Made by a program: the position numbers and the translations under genes. The notes under the pieces were generated by a model, which did no database searches, was not told the DNA's origin, and saw only the letters and a program-made list of their open reading frames with translations. From Proteobacteria bacterium bin106 (GTDB lineage: Bacteria > Bdellovibrionota_B > Oligoflexia > Oligoflexales > Bin106), in the NCBI GenBank assembly GCA_002238945.1, contig MPNI01000006.1, forward strand, positions 1-64,000: a stretch of DNA of 64,000 bases, in the 5' to 3' direction. Positions 27,206 to 36,804 of the stretch are shown here, in pieces; position 1 is the first letter of the stretch; every line of letters starts with the position of its first letter.

Positions 27206-29467
27206 CTAATTGCTTTTTTTATAGAATGAATAAACTTGCAGTGCTTGCTTACTCATAATACGCTCATAATCCAATGCTATATGCATAGCCTCATAAACAA
27301 TATAGTCATCTTCTGTTATCAGATCATAAAATGAAGATAAACGTTTCAGCTTGTCTGGTGTTGTATATAAAAAAGATTTTTGTAAATACTCAGAACGGTA
27401 ATCGGATGCGCTCATGCTTTTTGAAAATTTTTGAAAATTTAAAGATACAGATTTACAATAATCACTATCACAACTTCTTGATCTTTCTTGAAGCAAATCA
27501 TTATCTTCTATGTTAAATTTTTTATTAAAGTTCACATAACGACTCCTCAATTTATTTGAAGAAAGAGAAATATCCATAACGAGATATCGATCAAGATACT
27601 TCCTTTTAAGTAGTCTATTATGTGACCTCTCTTTAAGTATATTAATTAAGCTTTTACTATTTTGATGAGCCGATATATTAACAACAGGCAAAATATCTTT
27701 ACCCATAAGCGAAGGGATTTTGTTTTGTAAATACATATAATAATGTTGATCAAGATTAGGATTTCCTCGTACTTTAGGTAAAGTAAAATCAGGTTGAACA
27801 CCTTTATGCACCAAAGATCTACCCATGATAGTGTACACCCAACCTTGACTCGTTACTAATGACCCCAGGCCTCCTTCATTATCAGACATTGTCTTAATGC
27901 CAACAAAAGAACTTTTCCCATATGTTGACATACCTAATCCTTCTCCCACAATCACGGCACGACCATATTCTTGCAAGACACCTGCAACCATCTCAGAAAG
28001 GTAAGAAGTTGATTGATCCACAAGGACAACCACAGGACCATTAAATGATAATTCTGGATCGCGAGTAGTAACAATAAGTGGTGCTGCACCATAAGTTTTT
28101 ATGACTTGAAAAACAGGAGTGTTTGGCAAAAACACTTCCAATAAAGCCAAAGCTTTTCCTAGATTAAGCAAAGCTGATCCACGAAGATCCAGTACCAAAG
28201 AAGTACTAGTAATATGATCACTCTCAATATTTCTACGCATAATATCGCCAAGAATACTTCTCACAGCACTGATGGAACTATTAGAACCTCGCTTTAATGG
28301 AACATGCATATCTCTTACATACAAATACATCACGCTACTTATATCGGCTATATCAGACTTATCATGTTTACTGACATACTTCATATCTTCAGGCACACGG
28401 CGAGAAATTGATTGCTTAAAATTAACATTTCTAACAAAAAATGCTGATCGACTAAACTTCAGAGGAATAGTCAATAATTTTTGAAAGATATACTCATTGC
28501 TTTTACGCAATACATATAACAATTCTTTATTTGGCTGGTTAATATCAAAAAAGTTGACTAACTTGTCGGAACTTTTAATATTGATATAATCATCAACATT
28601 CAGAGAAATTTTTAAATATCCATTTGAACGAATTTCAATAAATTCAGATGATAGATATGGAATACTTATTGGGACATGCAAAACAAAAGGACTTTTCATT
28701 TTATATTGATATCTTATACCTGCAAAAACCTTTAATAGAGGAATTTTATTAAATACATAATATTTTCCATCAACACTGATTTTTTTAAAAATCGTCTTTA
28801 AAAAAGCTTGCTTAATAATATTATCACTTGTCATCAAGCGATGATGATCTGAAAAAAAGCCTTCTGACATATTCAAAAAATCATCATAATTATAGTTAAT
28901 TAACTTATACCTCTCAAACAACAGCCGTTCTTGCCATCTCTGTTTTAAATCAATGCTAGATTCTGCCCAAGGCATAAACTCTCTATCAACCTGCATGCGC
29001 ATATTAATTGTGCTATCCTGCTCTTTTGCCCCTAGCTTATACAAAGGGTTCATTAACAAACCATACATCTCACTGTCTATCATAGATACCTGCTGCTTAT
29101 ATAACATCGCAGCTCTATCAATATAAGGACAAACTCTTTCTATAAAGTCTTCTGATATATACGTATCACCTTTAAAAAAAGACTGAATTTCTTCAACATG
29201 ATCATCTAAGAAATACAATTTCATGGGATCAAGTATATTGAGAAAACTATTTACTAAAGATTTTCCAAATTCTAAAGAGCTACTATTATCTCTAAGGCGC
29301 TGCTGATCACTAACCTTCCAAAAAAGATCAAAAACTTGAGAAATATCATCGCATCTAAGTGCTGTTGGTGAAGCTTGCAAAGTGGTAGAAAAACCAACAG
29401 TCATGCAACTTATTAAGACCACTAAACACATTAAACTTCTAATAAATGTTCTTAGATATTTTTTCAT
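27206..29467 (-). CDS. Prc/tail-specific-protease-like protein, catalytic Ser replaced by Tyr
   Basis: 753 residues with a signal peptide (about 1-32, ending LQA). An N-terminal Prc-type helical domain follows (FLNILDPMKLYFLDDHVEEI). An S41 peptidase core lies at about 400-590 (TSLVLDLRGSALLNLGKAL; GPVVVLVDQS; EYGRAVIVGE), and an acidic/helical C-terminus is like that of Prc (TEDDYIVYEAMHIALDYERI). In Prc the nucleophilic Ser lies three residues before the Glu of SASASE; here that position is Tyr489 (QSTSYLSE). The general-base Lys appears kept (TYGK, Lys518). No normal PDZ domain is visible. So it is probably a non-proteolytic, exported Prc paralogue. It is encoded downstream of the metalloprotease lipoprotein, and a paralogue lies at 59.4 kb. 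Confidence 0.75.
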   Translation of the reverse strand: MKKYLRTFIRSLMCLVVLISCMTVGFSTTLQASPTALRCDDISQVFDLFWKVSDQQRLRDNSSSLEFGKSLVNSFLNILDPMKLYFLDDHVEEIQSFFKGDTYISEDFIERVCPYIDRAAMLYKQQVSMIDSEMYGLLMNPLYKLGAKEQDSTINMRMQVDREFMPWAESSIDLKQRWQERLLFERYKLINYNYDDFLNMSEGFFSDHHRLMTSDNIIKQAFLKTIFKKISVDGKYYVFNKIPLLKVFAGIRYQYKMKSPFVLHVPISIPYLSSEFIEIRSNGYLKISLNVDDYINIKSSDKLVNFFDINQPNKELLYVLRKSNEYIFQKLLTIPLKFSRSAFFVRNVNFKQSISRRVPEDMKYVSKHDKSDIADISSVMYLYVRDMHVPLKRGSNSSISAVRSILGDIMRRNIESDHITSTSLVLDLRGSALLNLGKALALLEVFLPNTPVFQVIKTYGAAPLIVTTRDPELSFNGPVVVLVDQSTSYLSEMVAGVLQEYGRAVIVGEGLGMSTYGKSSFVGIKTMSDNEGGLGSLVTSQGWVYTIMGRSLVHKGVQPDFTLPKVRGNPNLDQHYYMYLQNKIPSLMGKDILPVVNISAHQNSKSLINILKERSHNRLLKRKYLDRYLVMDISLSSNKLRSRYVNFNKKFNIEDNDLLQERSRSCDSDYCKSVSLNFQKFSKSMSASDYRSEYLQKSFLYTTPDKLKRLSSFYDLITEDDYIVYEAMHIALDYERIMSKQALQVYSFYKKSN

Positions 29468-29754
29468 GAGTATACCAATAATCCCTTAGATAAATCACAC
29501 ACTTCTTTTTTAGACAAATTTAGGCAAACTTATACTTGCTCATAAGCATAAGTTCAAAAAAATCATTGAAAAATTGACATTTATATACTCACATCCATTT
29601 ACTCAGTAAATGATAAATACATTTAAAAACACAGTAGTTTTCAAATATACTTCTTATAGTACCTAGATTAATGCCTTACACATACATTAAGTAAGTATTA
29701 TATCTCCATAGAATAGCTACTTAACAAAGAACTTTTTTGAATAACTCCATTCAA

Positions 29755-32700
29755 CTAAATTGTTGTAAAATTACACGTTTCACTATTAGCTGAAACAGCT
29801 TCTTCTTGACCCTCTTCTGACGCTTTAGCCTTAGCTCTTCCAAATTTCTGAATATAGCTTATAAGCCACTTCTTTATAGATACTAACTTATCCTCTCTAT
29901 CTCTATTTTCTTCAAATTGAGAGAAATACACATTACAATCTTCTAGTTTATTCATGGCCTCCAATAAAGCCAAGGCAATTTTACGTTTAGATGTGATCTT
30001 TTTTTCATTAAATGTCTTAAAGTCTAAGAAGGAACTTCGATCAATCAGATAGCTGTAAATATCCATCACCCCGGACATAGATTTTTGTCTATAGTCGTTA
30101 TCATAGTTTGAAAAATTCATAATAAGCTTAGAGATATCTATCTTATTTTCCATTATATCTAACATATTCCTTGCAACATAAGACGTTATTTCTCCTTCGA
30201 CTGGATTACCTGAATTACTAAATATTGCGGCAAAAGTGTGTTTAATCTTATTTATTACATTGAGAAAGCTCTGCAAAAATTCATGATTAATCTCTAACAT
30301 AGATTGACGAGCCACAGGATTCATTTCAACAAGGCAGTGATTTTCATCTAAGAAATAATCTAAGAAATGATCCGTTTTACATGCTATAGATGAAAAATTT
30401 GATGAACCTGGTATCACTACAAGCTCTTTTAAATTACCTGCAGAGATGGAAACTACGTCGCTAAAGATACCTAGCATCAATTTTCGCTCTTTTTGATAAT
30501 AAGCATCATAATCCGCTGGGCCAGAAAAACGAGATAAGCCAGCCCGCTTAAGCAACTCTTCATCATTAAAATCTGTTAATGTGTAATCATCAAAAATAGA
30601 GCTATATTTTAAATATGTTTCATGCGCTTTAAAGCCTCCAATATAGACCTTAGATTGCAAACGAATAGTGTAGTCTTTTGTAGCAGATTTTTTTAATGAT
30701 TCATAACTCATCCATTTTAACATGCTCACTCGACTTAAAGTAATAACATCATAAAGACTAGGTAATGAGTAATAAAAATAGTTCTGAACTTCCTGAAAAA
30801 ATATCTTTTTTAATAGATCTACATTTAAAAATTCACTATCTTCACTGTTTTCTAAAGCCTCAAATTTTCCATCACCAGATACAACATTTTCTTCGCTAAC
30901 AGCATCACCATCTACTCGTTTATCTTCTCTATTAAGCTCAGATACCGCACTAACAGAATTATCATCAGATAAGCCTAGATTTGAACTATAATCAACAACC
31001 GCTTTTACGAGACTAGATTGAAAAGACTTAAATTTATATCCTGAAATGTCTACATCTTTGTCCATTCGTTCAATAAGAAAACGCACGCCCTCTGAAACAG
31101 AAGGAAAACTATGAAATTGATTACAAAATGGATCAATGCCGTCATATACTTCCGTACCTAGGCTATGCCATCTAAGAAGTGTCCTATCCCATGTACGCAA
31201 GTGAGAACATGTTGGATATACCTCTATATCTTGAGACTTAGCATGATTATAAAATAGATCAATAAACGCCTGATCATACACAAAAGGCTCAGATAATAAA
31301 CCGTCTCTAAATAAACCTATACTGTATATACGATCTAAATAACCCATGTTAGTTAGTGGCTTATCTTGATAAGATGCAGGCAAATCCTTAAAATTATGAG
31401 CCATACCTAAAGTATGACCTACCTCATGATAGACATACATTCTAAAATAACTAAGTTGCAAATCAAAGTACTCAGGGTATTGTTCGACTAAGTCAACCTC
31501 TCGATCTTCATCTAAATCGTCTTTTTCAGAAAAAAGTGTTGCTTTTTTCTGAAAAAATCTCTTCACTCTTTGTAAAGCAGAAACTCGAGATGTATAATCA
31601 TGATTATACACATGGTTGTTCATACTCGCTCCCATACTTATATGACTTTCAGAGGTATTATCGAAGCCATTTTTTCCTATATCTTCAATGCCAACGAGTT
31701 TTCTTTTTTGTCCGTTAGTCAATAAAGAACGAGAACGCAGAAGAACTAAACTAGATGTAATCAATCCTGTATTGATATCATAGGACACATTAGCATATGC
31801 AGAACCAGGAAATGCATCTTTTACCATAGAAATGAATGCATATCCGTAATCGCCAAACTTAGCCCCTTTAGGAGCTAAGCCACGAAATTCCACAAGCTTT
31901 GATCCATTTTTTTTATATATATTCCAGCTTTCCACACCATCTCTAATAGATTCATATATTTTTTCTTCAAGTACACTTGAAGAAAAATCATAATCATAAG
32001 AAATCACGTTAAATATAATCGTCTTTGATGGACTATACGTTGTAGGTTTAATGTTCATACCTTTTAGTAAAAAGTTACCTTCGTCATAGGAGTAATCGAA
32101 AAGCGGTAATACCTTTAAAACAGCGTCTTTATCAATAACTCTGTCATCATTTTGCCTAGGAAATAAGCAAAAATTATAATGCTTCACTAAAGAAGCACCT
32201 GTACTCTTATCAAGACCATAATAAGATACCTCTAAAGATAAATATTTTTCTTTAAGGTAAGGATTTTCAAGATATCGCAAACCTCTAACAACTATATTTT
32301 TTATATACATTCCCAGTGGAAAAACAATGCGCATACTATTAAGGCTATCTGTGTCAACCTTAAAAGTTATGGTATCTTGTGATTGAGACACTTTATCAAA
32401 ACGCATTAACTGCGCCTTGATTCCATGTAGGAGTTCTTTAGAGGTATCATCATGCAATACCTTTACTCCTCCATTAAACATCTCTATATCCACATATTGA
32501 TGTGCACCTAGAGATGTATTCATATGTCGATGTTGACCAAGAATAGAATTCCCTGAATAAGCAACAGAAAGAGATAGTTTTTGATCAAAAAAATCTTTAT
32601 CTACGACAAAATGCTTGTCATCACCCACCGTTATCATATCTGGAGTAACAGGAGCTATATCAATGGCTGATTGTACCTCTTCTTCACTTAATCCAGTGGC

Positions 32701-32988
32701 TTGAGCCACTTCTTTTATAGTCACAGGGTTATTTAAAGGCTTCAAATAGCGCATCACTATTTCATAATGCTTTCTATCTGCAGAATAATCCCCGTCATAA
32801 TCTTGATCTATGGAAAATGAATCCCTATTTGTATCACTTTCATCTTGACTCATGTGTTGAGAAGATACCTGTTTTTCATCTGAAGTTTTTTCTGAACAGG
32901 CATAAAAACTTAGTACGATAAAAAAAAGACATAGATATATACTGATTGGCTGCTTTTGATAAATAACTCTAGCACTACGATTATGCAT
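29755..32988 (-). CDS. Zinc-metalloprotease lipoprotein (HExxHxxGxxH)
   Basis: The start is set at 32988, with GGAG 12 bp upstream, giving 1077 residues; the frame is open 21 codons further but without a ribosome site. The signal peptide ends in the lipobox FYAC (core SIYLCLFFIVLSFYAC). Near residue 519 is the metzincin-type zinc site HEVGHTLGMAH, followed about 20 residues later by a Met-turn candidate (LTNMGYLD). This matches a family of large secreted zinc-dependent proteases of deltaproteobacteria. An odd feature is a winged-helix-like stretch just after the lipid anchor (about 75-105; VTIKEVAQATGLSEEEVQSA). It is probably an outer-membrane-anchored protease, and AT-rich like its neighbours. 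Confidence 0.8.
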   Translation of the reverse strand: MHNRSARVIYQKQPISIYLCLFFIVLSFYACSEKTSDEKQVSSQHMSQDESDTNRDSFSIDQDYDGDYSADRKHYEIVMRYLKPLNNPVTIKEVAQATGLSEEEVQSAIDIAPVTPDMITVGDDKHFVVDKDFFDQKLSLSVAYSGNSILGQHRHMNTSLGAHQYVDIEMFNGGVKVLHDDTSKELLHGIKAQLMRFDKVSQSQDTITFKVDTDSLNSMRIVFPLGMYIKNIVVRGLRYLENPYLKEKYLSLEVSYYGLDKSTGASLVKHYNFCLFPRQNDDRVIDKDAVLKVLPLFDYSYDEGNFLLKGMNIKPTTYSPSKTIIFNVISYDYDFSSSVLEEKIYESIRDGVESWNIYKKNGSKLVEFRGLAPKGAKFGDYGYAFISMVKDAFPGSAYANVSYDINTGLITSSLVLLRSRSLLTNGQKRKLVGIEDIGKNGFDNTSESHISMGASMNNHVYNHDYTSRVSALQRVKRFFQKKATLFSEKDDLDEDREVDLVEQYPEYFDLQLSYFRMYVYHEVGHTLGMAHNFKDLPASYQDKPLTNMGYLDRIYSIGLFRDGLLSEPFVYDQAFIDLFYNHAKSQDIEVYPTCSHLRTWDRTLLRWHSLGTEVYDGIDPFCNQFHSFPSVSEGVRFLIERMDKDVDISGYKFKSFQSSLVKAVVDYSSNLGLSDDNSVSAVSELNREDKRVDGDAVSEENVVSGDGKFEALENSEDSEFLNVDLLKKIFFQEVQNYFYYSLPSLYDVITLSRVSMLKWMSYESLKKSATKDYTIRLQSKVYIGGFKAHETYLKYSSIFDDYTLTDFNDEELLKRAGLSRFSGPADYDAYYQKERKLMLGIFSDVVSISAGNLKELVVIPGSSNFSSIACKTDHFLDYFLDENHCLVEMNPVARQSMLEINHEFLQSFLNVINKIKHTFAAIFSNSGNPVEGEITSYVARNMLDIMENKIDISKLIMNFSNYDNDYRQKSMSGVMDIYSYLIDRSSFLDFKTFNEKKITSKRKIALALLEAMNKLEDCNVYFSQFEENRDREDKLVSIKKWLISYIQKFGRAKAKASEEGQEEAVSANSETCNFTTI

Positions 32989-33275
32989 AACTTTGAAATT
33001 CTCCATGAAAAATGCAATACATATGGTTTTTATTAACCTCAAACTATTCAACCCAAAACGAGCTTCGTAAAGTATCTCAAGAAAATCTATTACAAGAAAC
33101 GTATAAAATCATAATAATAAATTGCTACACAAATAAGAGAGACTGCCGTATGAAGCTATCTCATTTGCATCCCATTTCACTAGTAATTCCATAAAAAAGG
33201 GTATTACTAGTAAATCAAGATAACTGAATCTTTATAAAAAATCAACACCCAAAAAACATCTCCTGAACTCACACT

Positions 33276-34214
33276 CTACTCGAGTCTTGCTGGAAGATAA
33301 AGATCGCTGACTGAAAACACTCCGTGTGGATTTTTTTTCAAGAACAAAGCTCCTAAATGTTCTTGAGCATGTTGTGCACCAAGAGGATCAATCAGTGACA
33401 GCCTGGTCCATAGATCCTGCGTAGACTTAGCATGAAATGTGCCATAAACGTGACTATGACCAGAAAACATACCATGAAAAAAACTCGATACCTCAGCATG
33501 TCTGATTTCACCAAACACCAACACATCACTACCCAGCTTAAATGCCACCTCAAGAAGATGTCTTGATTCAACCCGTCCTTTATCATTAACCTGTCGAGAT
33601 TGCTCACGCAAAAAAGTCCAGAGTTTATGAGGGTGGCTACTCAAACCTTCTTGATAACGATCCATAAACACCACCGGTTGTTGAGCATAATGCTGATGAA
33701 GCATTTGCAACAACAAGGTTGTTTTTCCCACACCCGAGGGTCCACAAATCAACCACGGACAAGTGGTAAAATGTTTTTTGAATGTGGACAAATGGGATAA
33801 AGGATCTTCAAGATCCACAAGATCATCTTCTTTGCAACGCGGTTTGCGGATAAACAAATGAGGACCACATCCCAAAAGCTGCTTGCCAATCAATGTGATA
33901 CGCCCAACATCTTTGATCTCATGACAAAGAAAGGGATAATAGGGATCAAAGCGTAGTTCAAGATGCCAGGCTAGTCTCATCAATTCACGTTCATAATGCT
34001 TGTGATCATGAAAAAAAGAACTAAATATGGCAGAAGGAACATCTTCAAACGAGCTGCTATCATAGAGAAATGCATGCTGGTCATCATAGAGCTTCAAATC
34101 ATTATAAGCACTACGCCGCTGATACTGCCAGAGAGCACTTAACCATGGAAATTCTTCAATCATGGTGCGCATCATAACGAAAACAACGCAAGGAGCAAGG
34201 CAAGAGTGAATCAC
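33276..34214 (-). CDS. Orphan CpaF/VirB11/PilT-type secretion ATPase
   Basis: 312 residues from a GTG at 34214 (ATGs at residues 14, 15 and 18 are alternatives). Walker A GPSGVGKTT is at 158-166. The Walker B-like strand is SDVLVFGEIRH, and the His box is SGHSHVYGTFHAKS, as in CpaF/VirB11 ATPases (GHx2..GTxHA). The N-terminal domain is shorter and less conserved than usual. Such ATPases drive Tad/Flp pili or type II/IV secretion, but no assembly partners are adjacent. The LysM gene lies just upstream on the same strand, separated by a tandem repeat. The FHA-like N-domain of full CpaF is absent. Confidence 0.75.
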   Translation of the reverse strand: MIHSCLAPCVVFVMMRTMIEEFPWLSALWQYQRRSAYNDLKLYDDQHAFLYDSSSFEDVPSAIFSSFFHDHKHYERELMRLAWHLELRFDPYYPFLCHEIKDVGRITLIGKQLLGCGPHLFIRKPRCKEDDLVDLEDPLSHLSTFKKHFTTCPWLICGPSGVGKTTLLLQMLHQHYAQQPVVFMDRYQEGLSSHPHKLWTFLREQSRQVNDKGRVESRHLLEVAFKLGSDVLVFGEIRHAEVSSFFHGMFSGHSHVYGTFHAKSTQDLWTRLSLIDPLGAQHAQEHLGALFLKKNPHGVFSVSDLYLPARLE

Positions 34215-34218
34215 TCTA

Positions 34219-34263
34219 CACTCTCTTACCTACCACTCTCTTACCTACCACTCTCTTACCTAC
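34219..34263. repeat. 15-bp tandem repeat, three perfect copies (CACTCTCTTACCTAC)
   Basis: Units at 34219-34233, 34234-34248 and 34249-34263. They fill the spacer between the LysM gene and the GTG start of the secretion ATPase. Confidence 0.93.
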
Positions 34264-34286
34264 TGCGCTATCAAAAAGACATGTCA

Positions 34287-35834
34287 TTAATCAAAGTTTT
34301 CATCGGTTCGGTCTCCTGGCTCCACCAAATAACCTGCATGAAGAACATAAGCAATGGCCGTTTCATCACCGACATCCACTACATGGACCACACCATAACG
34401 CTGCACTCCGCCAAAACCACGAATATTACGATCGCTATGACTAGAGGTACGCCGACGATATAAAGCAACACGTTCTCCTGTATTAAACGCATTGCTATCC
34501 AAAATAATAAAACGATTTTCTGCAGCAATAGTACTTTCAGACGCCTTAAAACCTATCACCGTGGCATCAGCATCTCGACCTTCCATCCCAGAAGGAAGGG
34601 GCATATCATGTTGAGAAGGACGAAGTGGTACAACGAGATCTCCTACCATAAAAAAGCCCCACTGATGAACCGTGGAAAATATAGCTTCCTCTTCTTCTTC
34701 GGAATATTCATCCACCCGTATCACACCTATATTTAAATAACGAAACCCTACGGTGTTATTGGTACGAGGATGTCTCACCTTCTCACCATAACGCAACACG
34801 GAATAGGTAGTACCTGGCTGTAAAGGTTCATCTGCCTCAAGAAGGCCTGCTGGATTGATAGCAGCACTATCGGTAAAAATCCCCTTCAACTCTGCTAAAG
34901 CATCCTTTAGACGACTCTCCAAAACAAAAAAAGGTTGCGTTGCAACAATACCCACACTGCCATAACCACCTATTGCTGTAACACTTGGTGTTTGAATATC
35001 ATCCCATTCAACAAAATTGGATAACGTAAAGCCTCTCGGGGGTGCTTCTGGTGGAACATCAAACAGGTCCACAAAAAGAAGATCTTCCACCACATAATCA
35101 CTAGCTACATTAACAGGATCAAGATCTTCATCATCTTCAATTTCAAGGAAAGGTGGTAAAAATTCATCACCCGGATAAAACCGCAACACCATCCCTGGCC
35201 AAATATAATGAGGATTTCGAATTTCAGGATTTAAAGCCCATAATTTGGGCCAATAATCAGGATCATCTAACAACTGATCACAAATATCAAAGAGGGTATC
35301 ACCTTCTTGAATCGTGTAATAACTCGGAGCTTCTCCCACATCCAAGATACCTAAGCTATCTAGTACACCAGGGGTACCTGAAAATTCATTGGGCAAAGGA
35401 ATAGGATCTAGCTTGATCTGAGGATGCTGCTTCAATTTTGCAGCCATGTCACCAGAAGCATCAGCACTCGCTGATGCTTCATTGCCTGGTGTCTCCACTC
35501 CAGGATATACATTGCTGTTATTCATCAAGGAGTTATTACTATATTCTCCACCGCCCTGATTGTTAGAAGGCTGTAAGTTTGGAGAGTAATCATAAGATGG
35601 CTCACTACCTTGAGCATTGCTACTACTATTATTGTTATTATAGTTGTTATTATAGTTGCTATTATTGTTGTTATATTCCCCATCTTGGCTATAGTAGTTT
35701 TCATACCCTTGACCATACTCACTATTGTAATTGTAATAATTATCATTTTGAGCACGCACTGCCACCATATCTTCTATCCAAAAAGACAAAGCGTATAGAG
35801 ATACACATATGACACCAAAATGAAATATTTTCAT
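34287..35834 (-). CDS. Exported LysM-domain protein with Asn/Tyr-rich linker
   Basis: 515 residues. A signal peptide (about 1-28, AVRAQ) precedes an Asn/Tyr/Ser-rich low-complexity region (about 30-110), then a LysM peptidoglycan-binding domain at about 172-222 (YYTIQEGDTLFDICDQLLDD, then NPHYIWPGMVLRFYPGDE). The C-terminal 290 residues are beta-rich with charged strands (RYGEKVRHPRTNN, FMVGDLVVPLRP, ENRFIILDSNAFNTGERVAL). The LysM variant with a WPGM end is common in Bdellovibrio/Myxococcus envelope proteins. Likely periplasmic and wall-bound; the function of the C-terminal part is not recognised. Confidence 0.82.
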   Translation of the reverse strand: MKIFHFGVICVSLYALSFWIEDMVAVRAQNDNYYNYNSEYGQGYENYYSQDGEYNNNNSNYNNNYNNNNSSSNAQGSEPSYDYSPNLQPSNNQGGGEYSNNSLMNNSNVYPGVETPGNEASASADASGDMAAKLKQHPQIKLDPIPLPNEFSGTPGVLDSLGILDVGEAPSYYTIQEGDTLFDICDQLLDDPDYWPKLWALNPEIRNPHYIWPGMVLRFYPGDEFLPPFLEIEDDEDLDPVNVASDYVVEDLLFVDLFDVPPEAPPRGFTLSNFVEWDDIQTPSVTAIGGYGSVGIVATQPFFVLESRLKDALAELKGIFTDSAAINPAGLLEADEPLQPGTTYSVLRYGEKVRHPRTNNTVGFRYLNIGVIRVDEYSEEEEEAIFSTVHQWGFFMVGDLVVPLRPSQHDMPLPSGMEGRDADATVIGFKASESTIAAENRFIILDSNAFNTGERVALYRRRTSSHSDRNIRGFGGVQRYGVVHVVDVGDETAIAYVLHAGYLVEPGDRTDENFD

Positions 35835-35841
35835 GGCTTAT

Positions 35842-35893
35842 TTCTCTAACGAGCTATCTTTTCTCTAACGAGCTATCTTTTCTCTAACGAGCT
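35842..35893. repeat. 19-bp tandem repeat, about 2.7 copies (TTCTCTAACGAGCTATCTT)
   Basis: Units start at 35842, 35861 and 35880, directly upstream of the LysM gene's ATG at 35834, so they occupy its leader. The remaining 290 bp up to gcvH show nothing else that I can assign. Confidence 0.88.
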
Positions 35894-36182
35894 CTCTAAC
35901 AAACTCTAACAAACACACTACAGCCTTAACCAGCCTCCTATCCATTTCAATCTAGCATGGATTACTGATCACTCTCAGTGAGTAAGCAGAGAACGACTTG
36001 CCCATAATAGCTGACCTTAGCCATAGCAGCAGAATGCAAAAAACAAACAATGAACTTTTAGAAATCACAGACCGAACACACCATCACAGATGGTGCAGGC
36101 TTATGTCAAACAAGAGATGATAGGCCATGAAGATAAAAAGTAGACAAAAAAGAAGAAGGCAAGATAGATACAACACCACCCA

Positions 36183-36563
36183 TCAATGACCTTTGATGTA
36201 ATCATCATACTCTTGAGCTGTCATTAAAGGTTCGCTATCATCTTCACTGCAATGCAGCTTTATCAACCAACCATCCAGATAAGGATCTTCTTGAAGACCC
36301 GATGGGTCCGATTGAATATCTTCATTAACAGCTATAACCTGTCCTGAAATAGGAGTATAAAGATCTGAAACCGTTTTAGTGGATTCAATAGTGCCAAAAG
36401 TATCGCCGGCACTAAACTCATCACCTTTTTCTGGAAGCTCAATATAAATCACATCACCAAGTTGCTCCACAGCATGAGCACTCACACCAACCAACACTTC
36501 GCCTGAAGTTCCTGTGACCCATTCATGATTTTTTGAAAAAAGTAAACGATCAGAACCAGACAT
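36183..36563 (-). CDS. gcvH: Glycine cleavage system H protein
   Basis: 126 residues, standard GcvH length. The lipoyl-lysine is Lys63 in ESTKTVSDLY; the family pattern is ES-V/T-K-A/T. The N-terminal FSKNHEWV and the C-terminal GWLIKL strands are conserved. It carries the aminomethyl group between GcvP, GcvT and dihydrolipoamide dehydrogenase. It lies downstream of gcvT on the same strand with a 240-bp gap, wide enough for its own promoter. No gcvP is present in the window. Confidence 0.97.
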   Translation of the reverse strand: MSGSDRLLFSKNHEWVTGTSGEVLVGVSAHAVEQLGDVIYIELPEKGDEFSAGDTFGTIESTKTVSDLYTPISGQVIAVNEDIQSDPSGLQEDPYLDGWLIKLHCSEDDSEPLMTAQEYDDYIKGH

Positions 36564-36804
36564 TCATCATCCTCCTAAGGCCTTGACAAACCAAGCATCC
36601 CATCAACAAACACCAAAAAAATAACACTAAAAACGATCCCATGTCTTATAGATCGTACTTTGTCATGTTTTTCTCGTGCCATGCAAGAGAAGATTTTAGG
36701 AAAAAATGTCATAACATCATCTTCGATGACATATACATGTCATTCAACCATCATACCTACAAAAATCTGTCTTTTGAACCTTGGCTCATTTTCTCGTCTT
36801 TCTT

